Positions 17,656 through 28,339 are shown, numbered from the stretch's first letter. The stretch is DNA of 46,185 bases from Alphaproteobacteria bacterium (GCA_019239415.1 JAFAZW010000077.1:1-46185), one strand, 5' to 3'. The notes: generated by a model from the sequence alone, not told the origin. A program made the numbers and translations.

Positions 17656-18219
17656 TCAGATCCTCTTCGAAAGCGCGATGGCGAGACGACAGCCCGCCCG
17701 GATCGCGCCGGACAATAAGGGATAGCCGAAGGTCTCCTCGGCGCCGCTCGCGATGGCCGTGTCGCGGTGCTCGAGCTCCTCCGCCTGGAAGCGCGTGATC
17801 GTCGCGACAAGGTCCGGCTGGCCCGCCCCCAGCGCCGCGACCTGGCCGCCATAATGCCGGTCGATCTCGGTCTCGACCGCGGCGGTGCAGGCCATCGCCG
17901 CGCCGGGGCTCATCAGCGCCGTCGCCGCGCCCAGGGCGTGACCCGCGACCCGCCACAGCGGCTGGAGCAGGGTCGGCCGCACGCCCCGCTCGACCATCAT
18001 CTCGTCGAACGTCCGGAGGTGCCTCTCCTCCTGGCTCTGCATCCGGGCGATGGTGCCGGCGCTCTTGTGCTGCGCGCCGAGCACCGCGAGCTGGCCGCAA
18101 TAGATGCGGGTCGCGCCATATTCGCCCGCCTGGTCGACCCGCACCATCGAGGCGATGTCCGGCCGCTCGTCGCCCGGCCGCCAGCGCGGCCCCGTCGCCT
18201 GGGGGGCCGTCCCGCTCAT
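17656..18219 (-). CDS. coq7: Demethoxyubiquinone hydroxylase Coq7
   Basis: A 187-residue di-iron monooxygenase that carries out the last hydroxylation of the ubiquinone ring. Iron ligands are visible as DQAGEYGA, SQEERHLRTF, AAVETEIDRHYG and AEELEHRDTA, in the E-ExxH-E-ExxH pattern of the ferritin-like fold. The N-terminal extension rich in Pro and Gly is disordered-looking. The start ATG overlaps the dsbB stop by four bases (ATGA). Membrane-associated, in the respiratory quinone pathway. Confidence 0.95.
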   Translation of the reverse strand: MSGTAPQATGPRWRPGDERPDIASMVRVDQAGEYGATRIYCGQLAVLGAQHKSAGTIARMQSQEERHLRTFDEMMVERGVRPTLLQPLWRVAGHALGAATALMSPGAAMACTAAVETEIDRHYGGQVAALGAGQPDLVATITRFQAEELEHRDTAIASGAEETFGYPLLSGAIRAGCRLAIALSKRI

Positions 18220-18707
18220 GCCGCCGCGAGGCTCCGGGGTCGCTTGAGGCTCAGCCATAGGATCAGGACAGCCGACGCGGTGGAGATGAGGAAGTTCCAT
18301 CCGGCGAGCGAGATGCCCAGCAGCGACCATTGGACCTCGTCGCAGCGGAAGAGCGGCGCATCCATGATCTGGCGGAGCATCTCCTCCGGGCTGCCCTCCG
18401 CGCTGGCCGAGCAGCTGGTGATCCCGGGGAAGATCTTCATCTCGACCCCGGCATGGTAGAAGCCGATGCCGCCGGAAACGAGGATGGCGAGCGCCGCCAG
18501 CCAGACGAGGCTCCGCCCGCGGTCGGGAAAGCCCCTCAGCGCATAAGCAAGGATCGCGGCGGCGAGCGCGGCGAAATGGGCGTAACGCTGCCACCAGCAC
18601 ATGTGGCACGGGAACAGGTGCCCCAGGTATTGCGAACCATAGGCGCCGGCGAGCAAAGCGGCCGGCACGAGGAGCGCCAGCGCCTTGGCGCGGTCGAGGT
18701 TGGTCAC
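18216..18707 (-). CDS. dsbB: Disulphide bond formation protein DsbB
   Basis: A 163-residue inner-membrane protein with four transmembrane helices. The first periplasmic loop has CHMC at residues 34-37 and the second loop has C99 (ITSCSAS) and C122 (LFRCDEVQW). These are the two redox pairs used to pass electrons from DsbA to quinone. Its overlap with coq7, a ubiquinone biosynthesis gene, fits a respiratory theme. No dsbA is in the window. Confidence 0.92.
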   Translation of the reverse strand: MTNLDRAKALALLVPAALLAGAYGSQYLGHLFPCHMCWWQRYAHFAALAAAILAYALRGFPDRGRSLVWLAALAILVSGGIGFYHAGVEMKIFPGITSCSASAEGSPEEMLRQIMDAPLFRCDEVQWSLLGISLAGWNFLISTASAVLILWLSLKRPRSLAAA

Positions 18708-18755
18708 GCTGTTGCCTCCCCGCGAGCGGCAGCTCGTCTTGGATGGGGAGGCATC

Positions 18756-20102
18756 CTAGCGCCGCGAGACCGACTTGCCGCCGGCCGGCGCGACGGCGGC
18801 GTTGCGGGTGTTGAGCCGCGCCAGCGTCTGCACCGCATAATATAGCTGGAAGTCGTCGATGCCCTTCTTCTTGAGCTCGTCCGGCGTGCCGGCGAAGCGC
18901 GGATCGGGCTTGGCGTCGTCCTCGATGACGTCGGTCTTGACGCTCGCCTCGTTGATGAGGTGGCGTCGCAAATCCGCCTCGCGCAGCCGCGGCCGGTCCT
19001 TGTAATCGGGATCGGTCAGCTGCGGCACCTCGATATCGGGGGCGATGCCGCCCTCCTGCACCGAGCGCCCCGACGGCGTGTAGTAACGCGCCGTGGTGAG
19101 GCGCAGGGCGGTGTCGCGGGTGAGCGGCAGCAGGGTCTGGACCGAGCCCTTGCCGAAGCTGCGCTGGCCCATCACCACCGCGCGGTGATGGTCCTGGAGC
19201 GCGCCGGCGACGATCTCGGCGGCCGAGGCGCTGCCGGCGTCGACCAGCACGATCATCGGCGCGCCGTGGGTCGCGTCGCCCGGCTTGGCGTAGTAGCGCT
19301 CGATGTCGCTCTTGCTGCGGCCGCGCTGGCTGACGATCTCGCCGCCTTCGAGGAACACGTCGGAGAGGCCGACCGCCTGGTCGAGCAGCCCGCCGGGATT
19401 GGAGCGCAGGTCGAGGATGTAGCCGGCCGGCGCATGGCCGAGCGCCTTGTTGATGCTGGTGATCGCCGCCAGCGTCTCCTGGGTGGTGGTGCGGCTGAAG
19501 GTGTTGACGTTGATGATGCCGACGTCGTCCTTGACCTTCCACTTGACCGCCGGGAGCTCGATCTTGGCGCGGGTCAGCGTCACGTCGAACGGCTTGTCCC
19601 GGCCCGGCCGGACGATGGTGATGCGGATGCTGGAGCCCGGTGGCCCGCGCATCTGGTCGACCGCCTCGTCGAGCGTGCCGCCGTAGATGAGCTTGCCGTT
19701 GAGGTGGGTGATGTAGTCGCCCGACTTGAGGCCGGCCTTGGCGCCGGGGCTGTCCTCGATCGGCGCGACGATCTTCACCGCGCCGTCCTCCATGGTGACG
19801 TTGAGGCCGAGACCGCCATATTCGCCGTCGGTGGTCGTCATCAGCGAGCGGTAGCCGCGCTCGTCCAGGTAGGAGCTGTGCGGGTCGAGGCTCGCGAGCA
19901 TGCCGTCGATGGCCCCGCGGATCAGCTTCTGGTCGTCGACCTGGTCGACATAATCGGCGCGGACGCGTTCGAACACGGCGAGGAACTGGTCCATCTCGCG
20001 ATAGGTCTTGACGTCGACCGCGGCGAAGCCGGCGGAGGCGGCGGGGATGATCGCGACGGCGGTGACCAGGACGAGCGAGCGGATGAGGTTGCGGGCGGGC
20101 AT
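18756..20102 (-). CDS. ctpA: Carboxy-terminal processing serine protease CtpA (S41 family)
   Basis: A 448-residue periplasmic protease. The N-terminus (LIRSLVLVTAVAIIPAASAG) is a signal peptide or anchor. A PDZ domain spans about 88-170 (GGLGLNVTMEDGAVKIVAPI, GDYITHLNGKLI). The catalytic domain has LRSNPGGLLDQAV, the Ser in DAGSASAAEI (about 291-293) and K318 in RSFGKGSVQT, the Ser-Lys dyad. S41 proteases trim C-termini of periplasmic proteins and some act on peptidoglycan hydrolases. The gene follows the envC-like gene, as commonly seen in this order. The C-terminal extension after about 400 (LNTRNAAVAPAGGKSVSRR) is variable. Confidence 0.94.
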   Translation of the reverse strand: MPARNLIRSLVLVTAVAIIPAASAGFAAVDVKTYREMDQFLAVFERVRADYVDQVDDQKLIRGAIDGMLASLDPHSSYLDERGYRSLMTTTDGEYGGLGLNVTMEDGAVKIVAPIEDSPGAKAGLKSGDYITHLNGKLIYGGTLDEAVDQMRGPPGSSIRITIVRPGRDKPFDVTLTRAKIELPAVKWKVKDDVGIINVNTFSRTTTQETLAAITSINKALGHAPAGYILDLRSNPGGLLDQAVGLSDVFLEGGEIVSQRGRSKSDIERYYAKPGDATHGAPMIVLVDAGSASAAEIVAGALQDHHRAVVMGQRSFGKGSVQTLLPLTRDTALRLTTARYYTPSGRSVQEGGIAPDIEVPQLTDPDYKDRPRLREADLRRHLINEASVKTDVIEDDAKPDPRFAGTPDELKKKGIDDFQLYYAVQTLARLNTRNAAVAPAGGKSVSRR

Positions 20103-20204
20103 AGGGGAATCCTGTAACGGCGTTCGCCTCGGGGCTTAGCCTGTTTCTTAGCCGCCGAAAAGAAACCGCAGGTGAACGGGCGATGCCGCGCCGCGCGCCT
20201 GAAT

Positions 20205-20288
20205 CGTCACCCGGACTTGATCCGGGGTCCACCTCCTTCGTCGGCATCGGAGAAGAGAAGGTGGATGCCGGATCAGGTCCGGCATGAC
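20205..20288. repeat. REP-like inverted repeat
   Basis: Arms CGTCACCCGGACTTGATCC and GGATCAGGTCCGGCATGACG enclose GGGGTCCACCTCC ... GAGAAGGTGGATGCC. It lies between ctpA and the envC-like gene, 17 bases from the ctpA-proximal gap, and has no nested palindrome. Confidence 0.85.
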
Positions 20289-20311
20289 GATGAGGGACGG
20301 GTCCTGACCGC

Positions 20312-21469
20312 TCAGAGGAGCGGCGCGATCGCGACGGGCCGGCCGTCCTTGCGCAATTCGATCGAGACGCCGGTTGGACCCCGCCCGGTGCGGCCGAGGC
20401 GGGCGCCGCGGGCGACGCGGTCGCCGGGGCGGACGGCGAGCGAGGCGAGGGACGTGATGGTGGTGGTGAGGCCGCCGCCATGGTCGAGGATCACCACCTG
20501 CCCGTAAGTGCGGAACGGCGCGGCGAAGGCGACGCGCCCGGCGGCCGGGGCGATCACCTCGCTGTCCGCCGGCGCCTCGAGCGTGACGCCGCGGGCGTGG
20601 ACCCCGGCATCGGAGAGCTCGCCTTCGCCGGTAACAAGCCGCCCGCGCACCGGCAGCGTGTACGAGCCCTCCCCCGCCTCGGGGGCGCTCCCCGGCCGCG
20701 CCGGCGGCTCCGGCAGCTCGGCGAGGCGGGCGGCGAGCTGCGCCTGCGCGGCGCGGGTACCCTGCAGGTCCGCCAGCGCGCGCGCCTGCTCGCCGAAGGC
20801 CAGCGCCTTGTCCGATTCGGCGATCGCCGACTGCGCGAGCCCCTCGGAGCGCGCCCGCTGCCGCGCCTCGAGCTGGGCGAAGGCGGCGCGGCGGCCGCGC
20901 AAATCCTCCTGGCTGCGGCGCAGCGACGCGACGGCGATTGCCGCCTGACGGCGCAGGCGGTCGCCCTCGGCGATCTCGGCGCGCACCCCGGCGGTGCGGG
21001 CGCGGATCACCGGAAGGCTCGACGCGAGGAGGGCGCGGACGTGGACGATCTCGCCGAGCGAGCCCGGCTGGGCGAGCGCCAGGGCCGGCGGCCGCTGCGC
21101 GAGGGTCTGCAGCGCGCCGGCGAGCCGGATCAGCGAACCCTGCTGCTCGGCGAGTCGGGCACGCTGCGCGCGGCGGAGGCCCTCGATCAGCCGCAAGCGC
21201 GCCTGGCCGGCCGTGATGTCGGCTTCGGCAGCCTCGATCCGGGCGGCGACGGCCTCGGCTTCGGCCCGCGCCCTGGCGGCGGCATCGGTGGCGGCCCGCG
21301 CCGAGGCTTCGAGCCGTTCGGAGCGCCGGCGGGCTTCCTCCGCCTCCCGCTTGGCGGTGGCGAGGTCCTGCGGCGCCGTCGCCTCCTGTCCCGCCGCCGC
21401 CGCCCACGCGCCGGCGAGGGCGACGGCGAGGGCGACGGCGAGGATCGGAAGGACGGCGAGGCGGCGCAT
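20312..21469 (-). CDS. Murein hydrolase activator, EnvC-like (degenerate LytM/M23 domain)
   Basis: A 385-residue periplasmic protein. Residues 1-28 are a signal peptide (LAVLPILAVALAVALAGAWA). Long coiled coils span about 35-250 (AKREAEEARRRSERLEASAR onward), as in EnvC. The LytM domain at about 285-385 has DHGGGLTTTITSLASLAVRP and GVSIELRKDGRPVAIAPLL. The zinc-binding HxH and the first His of active M23 peptidases are missing, so it should act as an activator of amidases rather than as an enzyme. Its place between rlmH and ctpA is the usual one in alphaproteobacteria. Confidence 0.9.
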   Translation of the reverse strand: MRRLAVLPILAVALAVALAGAWAAAAGQEATAPQDLATAKREAEEARRRSERLEASARAATDAAARARAEAEAVAARIEAAEADITAGQARLRLIEGLRRAQRARLAEQQGSLIRLAGALQTLAQRPPALALAQPGSLGEIVHVRALLASSLPVIRARTAGVRAEIAEGDRLRRQAAIAVASLRRSQEDLRGRRAAFAQLEARQRARSEGLAQSAIAESDKALAFGEQARALADLQGTRAAQAQLAARLAELPEPPARPGSAPEAGEGSYTLPVRGRLVTGEGELSDAGVHARGVTLEAPADSEVIAPAAGRVAFAAPFRTYGQVVILDHGGGLTTTITSLASLAVRPGDRVARGARLGRTGRGPTGVSIELRKDGRPVAIAPLL

Positions 21470-21472
21470 GCC

Positions 21473-21895
21473 CTATCCTTCGCGATGATAGGGGTGGTTC
21501 GCAAGGATCGACGTGGCGCGAAACAATTGCTCGGCCAGCATCGCGCGGGCGAGGAGGTGCGGCCAGGTCGCCCTGCCGAAGGCGAGGAGCAGGTCGGCTC
21601 CGGCCCGCTCGGCCTCACCGAAGCCGTCGGCGCCGCCGATCAGGAAGCGCGCCTCGCGCCTGCCGCCGTCGCGCCACCGTTCGAGCCGCCGCGCCAGCTC
21701 CAGGCTCGGCAGCTGCTCGCCTTTCTCGTCGAGAAGGATGGTGACGGCACCTTCCGCGTGCGGCGGGGCTTTGCCGCCACGCTCCGGCAGTTCGGTCACC
21801 TTCACCGGCCAGGCGATGCGTTTCAGGTAACGCTCGACCAGTTCGGCCTCGGGTCCGTGCCCGATCCTTCCGCGCGCGACGATGTGGAGGAGCAT
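21473..21895 (-). CDS. rlmH: 23S rRNA pseudouridine-1915 N3-methyltransferase RlmH
   Basis: A 140-residue SPOUT-class methyltransferase that methylates pseudouridine 1915 in helix 69 of 23S rRNA. The family motifs are present: LLHIVARGRIGHGPEAELVE, LPSLELARRLERW, FLIGGADGFGEA for the SAM knot, and AEQLFRATSILANHPYHRE at the C-terminus. Length is slightly short of the typical 155 residues. It sits three bases upstream of the envC-like gene. The upstream REP element separates it from rsfS. Confidence 0.95.
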   Translation of the reverse strand: MLLHIVARGRIGHGPEAELVERYLKRIAWPVKVTELPERGGKAPPHAEGAVTILLDEKGEQLPSLELARRLERWRDGGRREARFLIGGADGFGEAERAGADLLLAFGRATWPHLLARAMLAEQLFRATSILANHPYHREG

Positions 21896-21903
21896 CCTCT
21901 ATC

Positions 21904-21990
21904 CGTCACCCCGGACTTGGTCCGGGGTCCACCTTCACTTGGGGGGCGCCGTGGAAAGAAGGTGGATGCCGGATCAAGTCCGGCATGACG
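21904..21990. repeat. REP-like inverted repeat between rlmH and rsfS
   Basis: Arms CGTCACCCCGGACTTGGTCC and GGATCAAGTCCGGCATGACG around a short loop, with no nested insert. Same family as at 4732, 10804 and 20205. Confidence 0.87.
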
Positions 21991-22014
21991 TCGTTACCCG
22001 CCACTTTGGCTTCA

Positions 22015-22410
22015 TCACCGCGCCGCCGTGGCCGGCGCCGCCTGCTCCTCGAAGCCCCACATCCGCTCCAGATTGTAGAAGCTCCTGACCTCCGGACGGA
22101 AGATGTGGACGATGACGTCGTCGGCATCGATCAGCACCCAGTCCGCGACCGGCAGGCCCTCGACCCGCACGTGGCGGCCCAGATCCTGCTTGATGCGCTC
22201 CTGGAGCTTCTGCGCCATCGACGCGACCTGGCGGGTCGACCGGCCGGAGGCGATCACCATATGGTCCGCGATGTTCGACTTGCCCGTCAGGGGGATGGAG
22301 ACGACGTCCTGGGCCTGGTCGTCGTCGAGCGAGCGAAGCACCAGATCGTGCAGGGCTTCGGCCTCGGCGGTTGCTCCGGATGCGCTCGGAGCGGGGTCGG
22401 GTGTGGGCAA
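22015..22410 (-). CDS. rsfS: Ribosomal silencing factor RsfS
   Basis: A 131-residue RsfS/Iojap protein that binds uL14 and blocks subunit joining under low nutrients. Diagnostic stretches are LDDDQAQDVVSIPLTGKSNI, ADHMVIASGRSTRQV and GLPVADWVLIDADDVIVHIF then RPEVRSFYNLERMWG. The start is a TTG at 22408-22410, supported by AAGGAGGC five bases upstream; no ATG is suitably placed. The C-terminal tail (EEQAAPATAAR) is variable. The gene follows nadD by 9 bases. Confidence 0.94.
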   Translation of the reverse strand: MPTPDPAPSASGATAEAEALHDLVLRSLDDDQAQDVVSIPLTGKSNIADHMVIASGRSTRQVASMAQKLQERIKQDLGRHVRVEGLPVADWVLIDADDVIVHIFRPEVRSFYNLERMWGFEEQAAPATAAR

Positions 22411-22419
22411 TGTGCCTCC

Positions 22420-23061
22420 TTATCCTATCGCCTTGCGCGTCACGCCGTCGCGCAGGGCCTTCGGTTTGAACGAATAAAATGGGGATTCGTGCCAGCGGGG
22501 CAAGGCGGCGCGGAGGGCCGTGGCGGAGGTCGGATCGGGCGGCAGGCTCAGGAACACGAGCGCCGGCGGTCTCCACTCCGTCCAATGCCTTGCCCCGGCT
22601 GCGGGCCGGACGGAGCGCCGCAGCCAGCCCATGGCGCGAGCCGCCCGGGCGCCCGCATCATATCCCGGCCGCGTAACGACCGCAATCGGAAGAGTTTGCG
22701 CGATCCGCCGCCAGTCGCGCCAGCGGTGGAACTGGGCGAGATTGTCCTCGCCCATGATCCAGACGAAGCGGCGGCTCGGGAAACGGCGCGCGAGCGCGGC
22801 CACGGTCTCGGCCGTGTAGGGCGAGCCCAGTTCGCGCTCGATCGCCGTCACGCGGATCGGCAGCCCCCGCGCCGCCCGCCGCGCCGACGCGAACCGCGCG
22901 GCAAGGGGGGCCATGCCGGCGGGGTCCTTCAGCGGATTGCCGGGCGACACCAGCCACCACATTTCGTCGAGGCCGAGGGCCGCCATCGCGCGCGCGCTGA
23001 TCGAGCGATGCCCTCGATGCGCCGGGTTGAACGAGCCGCCGAGAAGACCTGTCCTGATCAC
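22420..23061 (-). CDS. nadD: Nicotinate-nucleotide adenylyltransferase NadD
   Basis: A 213-residue nucleotidyltransferase that joins nicotinate mononucleotide and ATP to form deamido-NAD. The motif GGSFNPAHRGHRSIS holds the HxGH-type nucleotide-binding His residues. WWLVSPGNPLK, GSPYTAETVAAL and FVWIMGEDNLAQFHRW are family blocks. The usual C-terminal SST..R motif reads DPTSATALR. The start is GTG at 23059-23061. The order nadD-rsfS-rlmH is conserved in alphaproteobacteria. Confidence 0.94.
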   Translation of the reverse strand: MIRTGLLGGSFNPAHRGHRSISARAMAALGLDEMWWLVSPGNPLKDPAGMAPLAARFASARRAARGLPIRVTAIERELGSPYTAETVAALARRFPSRRFVWIMGEDNLAQFHRWRDWRRIAQTLPIAVVTRPGYDAGARAARAMGWLRRSVRPAAGARHWTEWRPPALVFLSLPPDPTSATALRAALPRWHESPFYSFKPKALRDGVTRKAIG

Positions 23062-23137
23062 GCGCCGCGGCCTAGCATGGCGGGGCCGGGGCAGGAACGC
23101 TCTCGACGCGCCGCCACCGCTCCGGCATCATCGGCGC

Positions 23138-24202
23138 ATGGACCCGGCAGGCATGGAGGCGGTCGGCGACGCGGTCACGGGCGGGCTCATCGCCCGCTCG
23201 GTCGAGCCCGAGGCGGGCGAAGGCCGCGCCGGGGAGGGCGGCGTCTGCCTCAACTGCCGCACGGTGCTGGTCGGCCCTCACTGCCACCAATGCGGCCAGG
23301 CGGAGCATATCCACCGCACCGTCGGTGCCTGGTGGCACGACCTCGCGCACGGCGTCCTCCACCTCGACGGCAAGATCTGGCGCACCCTGCCATTGCTGGC
23401 GTGGCGACCCGGCGAGCTCACCCGCCGCTATGTCCGCGGCGAACGGGCGAAGTTCGTCTCTCCTCTCGCGATCTTCCTCTTCTCGGTGTTCCTGATGTTC
23501 GCCTTCTTCAGCGCGCTCGGCATCACGGCCCTCGGCGTCGACAATGTCGACGATTCCCGCCGCGACCTCAGCGCCGAGCTGGTCGGCGCCGGCGGCAAGA
23601 TCCACGCGCTGGAGGCGCGCCGGGACGCGGAGGCACGTGCGGGCAAGGCTACGGGCGCTCTCGACCGGCAGATCGCGAACGAGAAGAGCCAGCTCGAGAC
23701 GATGTCCGCCCTCGTCAGCAAAGGCGGCACGATGCACAAGCCCGACATCCATACGGGGTGGACCCGGCTCGACCACGGCATCGCCAAGGCGAGCGCCAAC
23801 CCCGCTTTGCTCTTCTACAAGCTGCAATCGAGCGCGTACAAATACAGCTGGGCCCTCATCCCGATCTCGCTGCCCTTCGTGTGGCTGCTCTTCCTCCACC
23901 GCCGCCGTTATCGCCGCGAGTACAAGGCCTACGACCATCTGGTGTTCGTGACCTACTCGATCGCCTTCATGAGCCTGTTCCTGATCGCGTTCGTGCTGCT
24001 GCGCGAGATCGGGCTGCGCGGCGGCGTCTTCAACCTCGCCTTCATCCTGGTGCCGCCGCTCCACATGTATCGCCAGCTGCGCGGCGCTTATTGCCTGTCG
24101 CGCTTCAGCGCGGCGTGGTGCGCCGCCGCCTTGCTCGTGTGCAGCGGCGTCGCGATGACGCTGTTCGCGCTGCTGCTGCTCGGTCTCGGCCTGCTCGGCT
24201 GA
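23138..24202 (+). CDS. DUF3667 family membrane protein with zinc ribbon
   Basis: A 354-residue protein. A zinc ribbon lies at residues 37-53 (CLNC and CHQCGQ; Cys 37, 40, 49, 52), followed by the DUF3667 block ending in LDGKIWRTLPLLAWRPGELT and RRYVRGERAKFVSPLAIFLF. Four or five transmembrane helices are visible, including FLFSVFLMFAFFSALGITAL, SWALIPISLPFVWLLFL and WCAAALLVCSGVAMTLFALL. A charged coiled region at about 135-190 separates the first helix from the others. The function of DUF3667 is not known. ATG 23138 or ATG 23153 could be the start. It is transcribed away from nadD; the frame upstream of the start overlaps nadD and is not used. Confidence 0.83.
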   Translation: MDPAGMEAVGDAVTGGLIARSVEPEAGEGRAGEGGVCLNCRTVLVGPHCHQCGQAEHIHRTVGAWWHDLAHGVLHLDGKIWRTLPLLAWRPGELTRRYVRGERAKFVSPLAIFLFSVFLMFAFFSALGITALGVDNVDDSRRDLSAELVGAGGKIHALEARRDAEARAGKATGALDRQIANEKSQLETMSALVSKGGTMHKPDIHTGWTRLDHGIAKASANPALLFYKLQSSAYKYSWALIPISLPFVWLLFLHRRRYRREYKAYDHLVFVTYSIAFMSLFLIAFVLLREIGLRGGVFNLAFILVPPLHMYRQLRGAYCLSRFSAAWCAAALLVCSGVAMTLFALLLLGLGLLG

Positions 24203-24574
24203 TCAGCGGCAGGGAAACCGCCGCGCGAGGATGGTGCGCATGCCGTCCTTCACGTCCATGCGCGCCCGCTGCGCCGGCGGAATCTGCCGCAGCGCCGCGA
24301 GCAGCTCGTCGCTGTTCATCGCTCCCGAATCCTGCGGCGGGCAATAGGCCTGGGGCCTGCCCGCCCGCTTCGCCGCGAGCCGCTCGGCGCGCAGGCTCTC
24401 CATCGCCGCGCGCACCTCGTTCTTCAGCGTCGAGAGATCGCTCGAGAAGAGCGCCAGCATCCCCTTCCTCTGCAGCGCCTCGGCCTTGTCGAGGAAGACC
24501 GGGAGCGGCATCGCCGACGCGGCGCTCCCGCCGATCGCCAGCGCTGCCGCCACGACGGCCAGTCCGATCCGCAT
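24203..24574 (-). CDS. Small secreted protein, possibly Rap1a/Tai-like
   Basis: A 123-residue protein with a signal peptide (IGLAVVAAALAIGGSAASAM). The mature part has PVFLDKAEALQRKGMLALFS, then a helical region, YCPPQDSGAMNSDELLAALR and a C-terminal RTILARRFPCR. The two-Cys layout and the final FPC loosely recall Rap1a/Tai immunity-family proteins, but that is a weak resemblance. The start is the ATG at 24572-24574 with GGAGGGAAGG upstream. It converges with the DUF3667 gene, their stops abutting exactly. Confidence 0.72.
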   Translation of the reverse strand: MRIGLAVVAAALAIGGSAASAMPLPVFLDKAEALQRKGMLALFSSDLSTLKNEVRAAMESLRAERLAAKRAGRPQAYCPPQDSGAMNSDELLAALRQIPPAQRARMDVKDGMRTILARRFPCR

Positions 24575-24651
24575 CCTCAAACCTTCCCTCCACGTCATGA
24601 CGCGGAGGAGAGCGTCTCGCCGGTGAACGCCGATTGAACGGCCCCCGGATC

Positions 24652-24676
24652 CCCATCGAAGGACCACTTCGATGGG
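24652..24676. repeat. Palindrome after the ftsH stop (same family as upstream of ftsH)
   Basis: Perfect 10-base arms CCCATCGAAG and CTTCGATGGG around GACCA. It begins 6 bases after the ftsH stop codon in the direction of ftsH transcription, so the transcript would end in or pass through a hairpin. There is no T run, so it is not a standard terminator. Confidence 0.8.
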
Positions 24677-24682
24677 CTCGGC

Positions 24683-26650
<1,968 letters not shown>

Positions 26651-26658
26651 ACACACTT

Positions 26659-26683
26659 CCCACGAAAGTGGTACTTTCGCGGG
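26659..26683. repeat. Palindrome in the ftsH leader
   Basis: CCC, A, CGAAAGT then GGT then ACTTTCG, C, GGG: an almost perfect stem with a 3-base loop, ending 8 bases before the ftsH ATG on the minus strand. It is a variant of the palindromes at 10821 and 34615, which share the GAAAGT or CAAAGT core. A hairpin here would lie over the place expected for the ribosome binding site. Confidence 0.82.
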
Positions 26684-26859
26684 GACCCTCGGGGCAGGAG
26701 GGGCGAGCGCGGCGTACCTGTCGTGCCTTTCTTGCCCCCTAAATAGGATTTCGCGGGGCCTTGGCAATGTACGACCGGTCTAGGCCGGTCGGATGAACGG
26801 AAGGTGGATAACCGCCCGGCGGCACCGGCCTCGGACGGCGGCAAGGAGGGGGGAAGAGG

Positions 26860-27351
26860 ATGGCCAGCAAGGACTCTACGGCGGCGGCGAAGGCGGCGAC
26901 GGGAGCTGCAGCGGCGGCGGGAGCGGGGGCGGCAAGCGGCGTCGACGTCCCCGCCGTCGCCGCCTTGTTCGTCCAGCAGAGCGGGCTGATGCACAGCCTG
27001 TGGGCGATCTACGTCGTGGCAACCTTCGCCGCGGCCGGCCTCGCCGCCTCGGCGCACACGCTGCCGGCCTGGGTGGCGGCGCTGGCGACGCTGGGCTTCT
27101 GGCTCTTCACGCTCGGCCACATGTCGCTGCTGAAGCAGGCGCTGGCGATGCTCGAGGCCACGCGCGCCGACCTCGCCCTGCTCGCCGCGAAGCCCGGCGC
27201 GGCGGCGCGGGAGGCGGGGCTCGGCGGCACGGTGGCCACGATGCGCGACATCCGCGACCCCTACTGGATCGCGCTCGTCGCCCATCTCGGCATCGATCTG
27301 TGCGTGACCGGGATCCTGTGGTACGCGGTCTACCACACGCTCGGCAAATGA
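26860..27351 (+). CDS. Hypothetical membrane protein, Ala-rich N-terminus
   Basis: The 163-residue product has a low-complexity Ala/Gly N-terminus (about 1-28) followed by three hydrophobic helices (LWAIYVVATFAAAGLAASAH, WVAALATLGFWLFTLGHMSL, LVAHLGIDLCVTGILWYAVY). SD-like GGAGGGGGGAAGAGG precedes the ATG. No family recognised. Its stop overlaps the start of the next gene (ATGATGA), so the pair is an operon. Divergent from ftsH. Confidence 0.72.
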   Translation: MASKDSTAAAKAATGAAAAAGAGAASGVDVPAVAALFVQQSGLMHSLWAIYVVATFAAAGLAASAHTLPAWVAALATLGFWLFTLGHMSLLKQALAMLEATRADLALLAAKPGAAAREAGLGGTVATMRDIRDPYWIALVAHLGIDLCVTGILWYAVYHTLGK

Positions 27352-28181
27352 TGAGCCGGCCCCGCCGCCTCGTCCCGACGACCCGCGCGCTCGCCCTCCT
27401 CCTGTTGCTGGCCGGCGCGGCCCCCGCGCCCGCACCGGCCCCGCCGAATCCGCATACGGCAGTGCGGGGCGCCGTGCCGCTGCCGGCGGGCTGGACGAGC
27501 GAGAATGGCGACGAAGGCCGCGACGATTATTCCCCGCCGCCGCCGGTGAAGGGCATTTACGCCCACGGCCACGCCGGCGCCGCCCTCGACGACCCGCACG
27601 CCGAGCTCTGCAAGGGCGACGAGGCGGCCCAGGCGCGGGTCGCGGCCGCACTGGACAAGGGCGAGACCGAATTCTGGTTCTACGCCACGGCGGCCGAGGG
27701 CGTGCTGTTCGCGCGGACGGCGAGCGTCGCCCAGGACAGACCGTGCGCCGAGGCCCTCACCTACGACGCCACCGTCTCGCGCGCCTACGTCGCCGACGGC
27801 CGCGTCCACAGCTTCGAGGTGACCGAGCGCGGCGACCTCTCCCCCGACTGGTCGAAGCCCCTCGCCTACAGCTCGGGCGTCTATGCCGGCTCCTTCAACC
27901 TCCTCCACAACCTCATGGCCCGCCGCGCCATCCCCGGCAAAGGCCGCCTCACCCACCGCCGCGTCGCCGGCGTCGCGGCGACCTGCGCGACGCTGGGCGG
28001 CCTCGTCTGGAGCAGCCTCTGCATCGCCGACGGCCCCCGCCCGATCGCCGGCATGATCGTCTCCGCCCACGCCGGCGACGACGAGCGCGAGAGCTTCACG
28101 CTCGAGGTGGAGCGGGTGAAGGCGGGGGCGGTGTTGGACGCGCGGGTGTTCGAGCCGGGGCGGCGGTGGTGGGTGCGCTAA
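27348..28181 (+). CDS. Secreted hypothetical protein
   Basis: A 277-residue protein starting with two Met codons overlapping the previous stop. The N-terminus (LALLLLLAGAAPAPAPAPP) is a signal peptide or lipoprotein-like segment without a lipobox Cys. The mature part has two pairs of Cys (ELCKGDE, RPCAEAL, ATCATLGG, SSLCIADG), which fits a periplasmic disulphide protein. No domain recognised. Likely co-expressed with the membrane protein encoded before it. Confidence 0.7.
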   Translation: MMSRPRRLVPTTRALALLLLLAGAAPAPAPAPPNPHTAVRGAVPLPAGWTSENGDEGRDDYSPPPPVKGIYAHGHAGAALDDPHAELCKGDEAAQARVAAALDKGETEFWFYATAAEGVLFARTASVAQDRPCAEALTYDATVSRAYVADGRVHSFEVTERGDLSPDWSKPLAYSSGVYAGSFNLLHNLMARRAIPGKGRLTHRRVAGVAATCATLGGLVWSSLCIADGPRPIAGMIVSAHAGDDERESFTLEVERVKAGAVLDARVFEPGRRWWVR

Positions 28182-28339
28182 ACGGGGTGCCGGTCCGGTA
28201 GCGGCGGTGCGAGCGCGGGGGCTGTCCTAATTTCACGCGGAGGGCGCGGGGAGAGCGGAGGCGCGGAGAGGCTGCGGCCGATGGAATTTCCGCTGCTACA
28301 TAATTGCGGCTGGCGCGTTATGCTGCTACGGAATCGTGG

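Noticed and set aside
17656-20481. A 941-codon frame running through coq7, dsbB and ctpA on the minus strand
   Set aside because: Only its last 187 codons are coq7; the rest overlaps dsbB and ctpA in another frame and is not conserved.
26768-26790. GACCGGTCTAGGCCGGTC near the ftsH upstream region as an operator
   Set aside because: The palindrome is imperfect and GC-rich, and there is no second copy or known consensus to support it.
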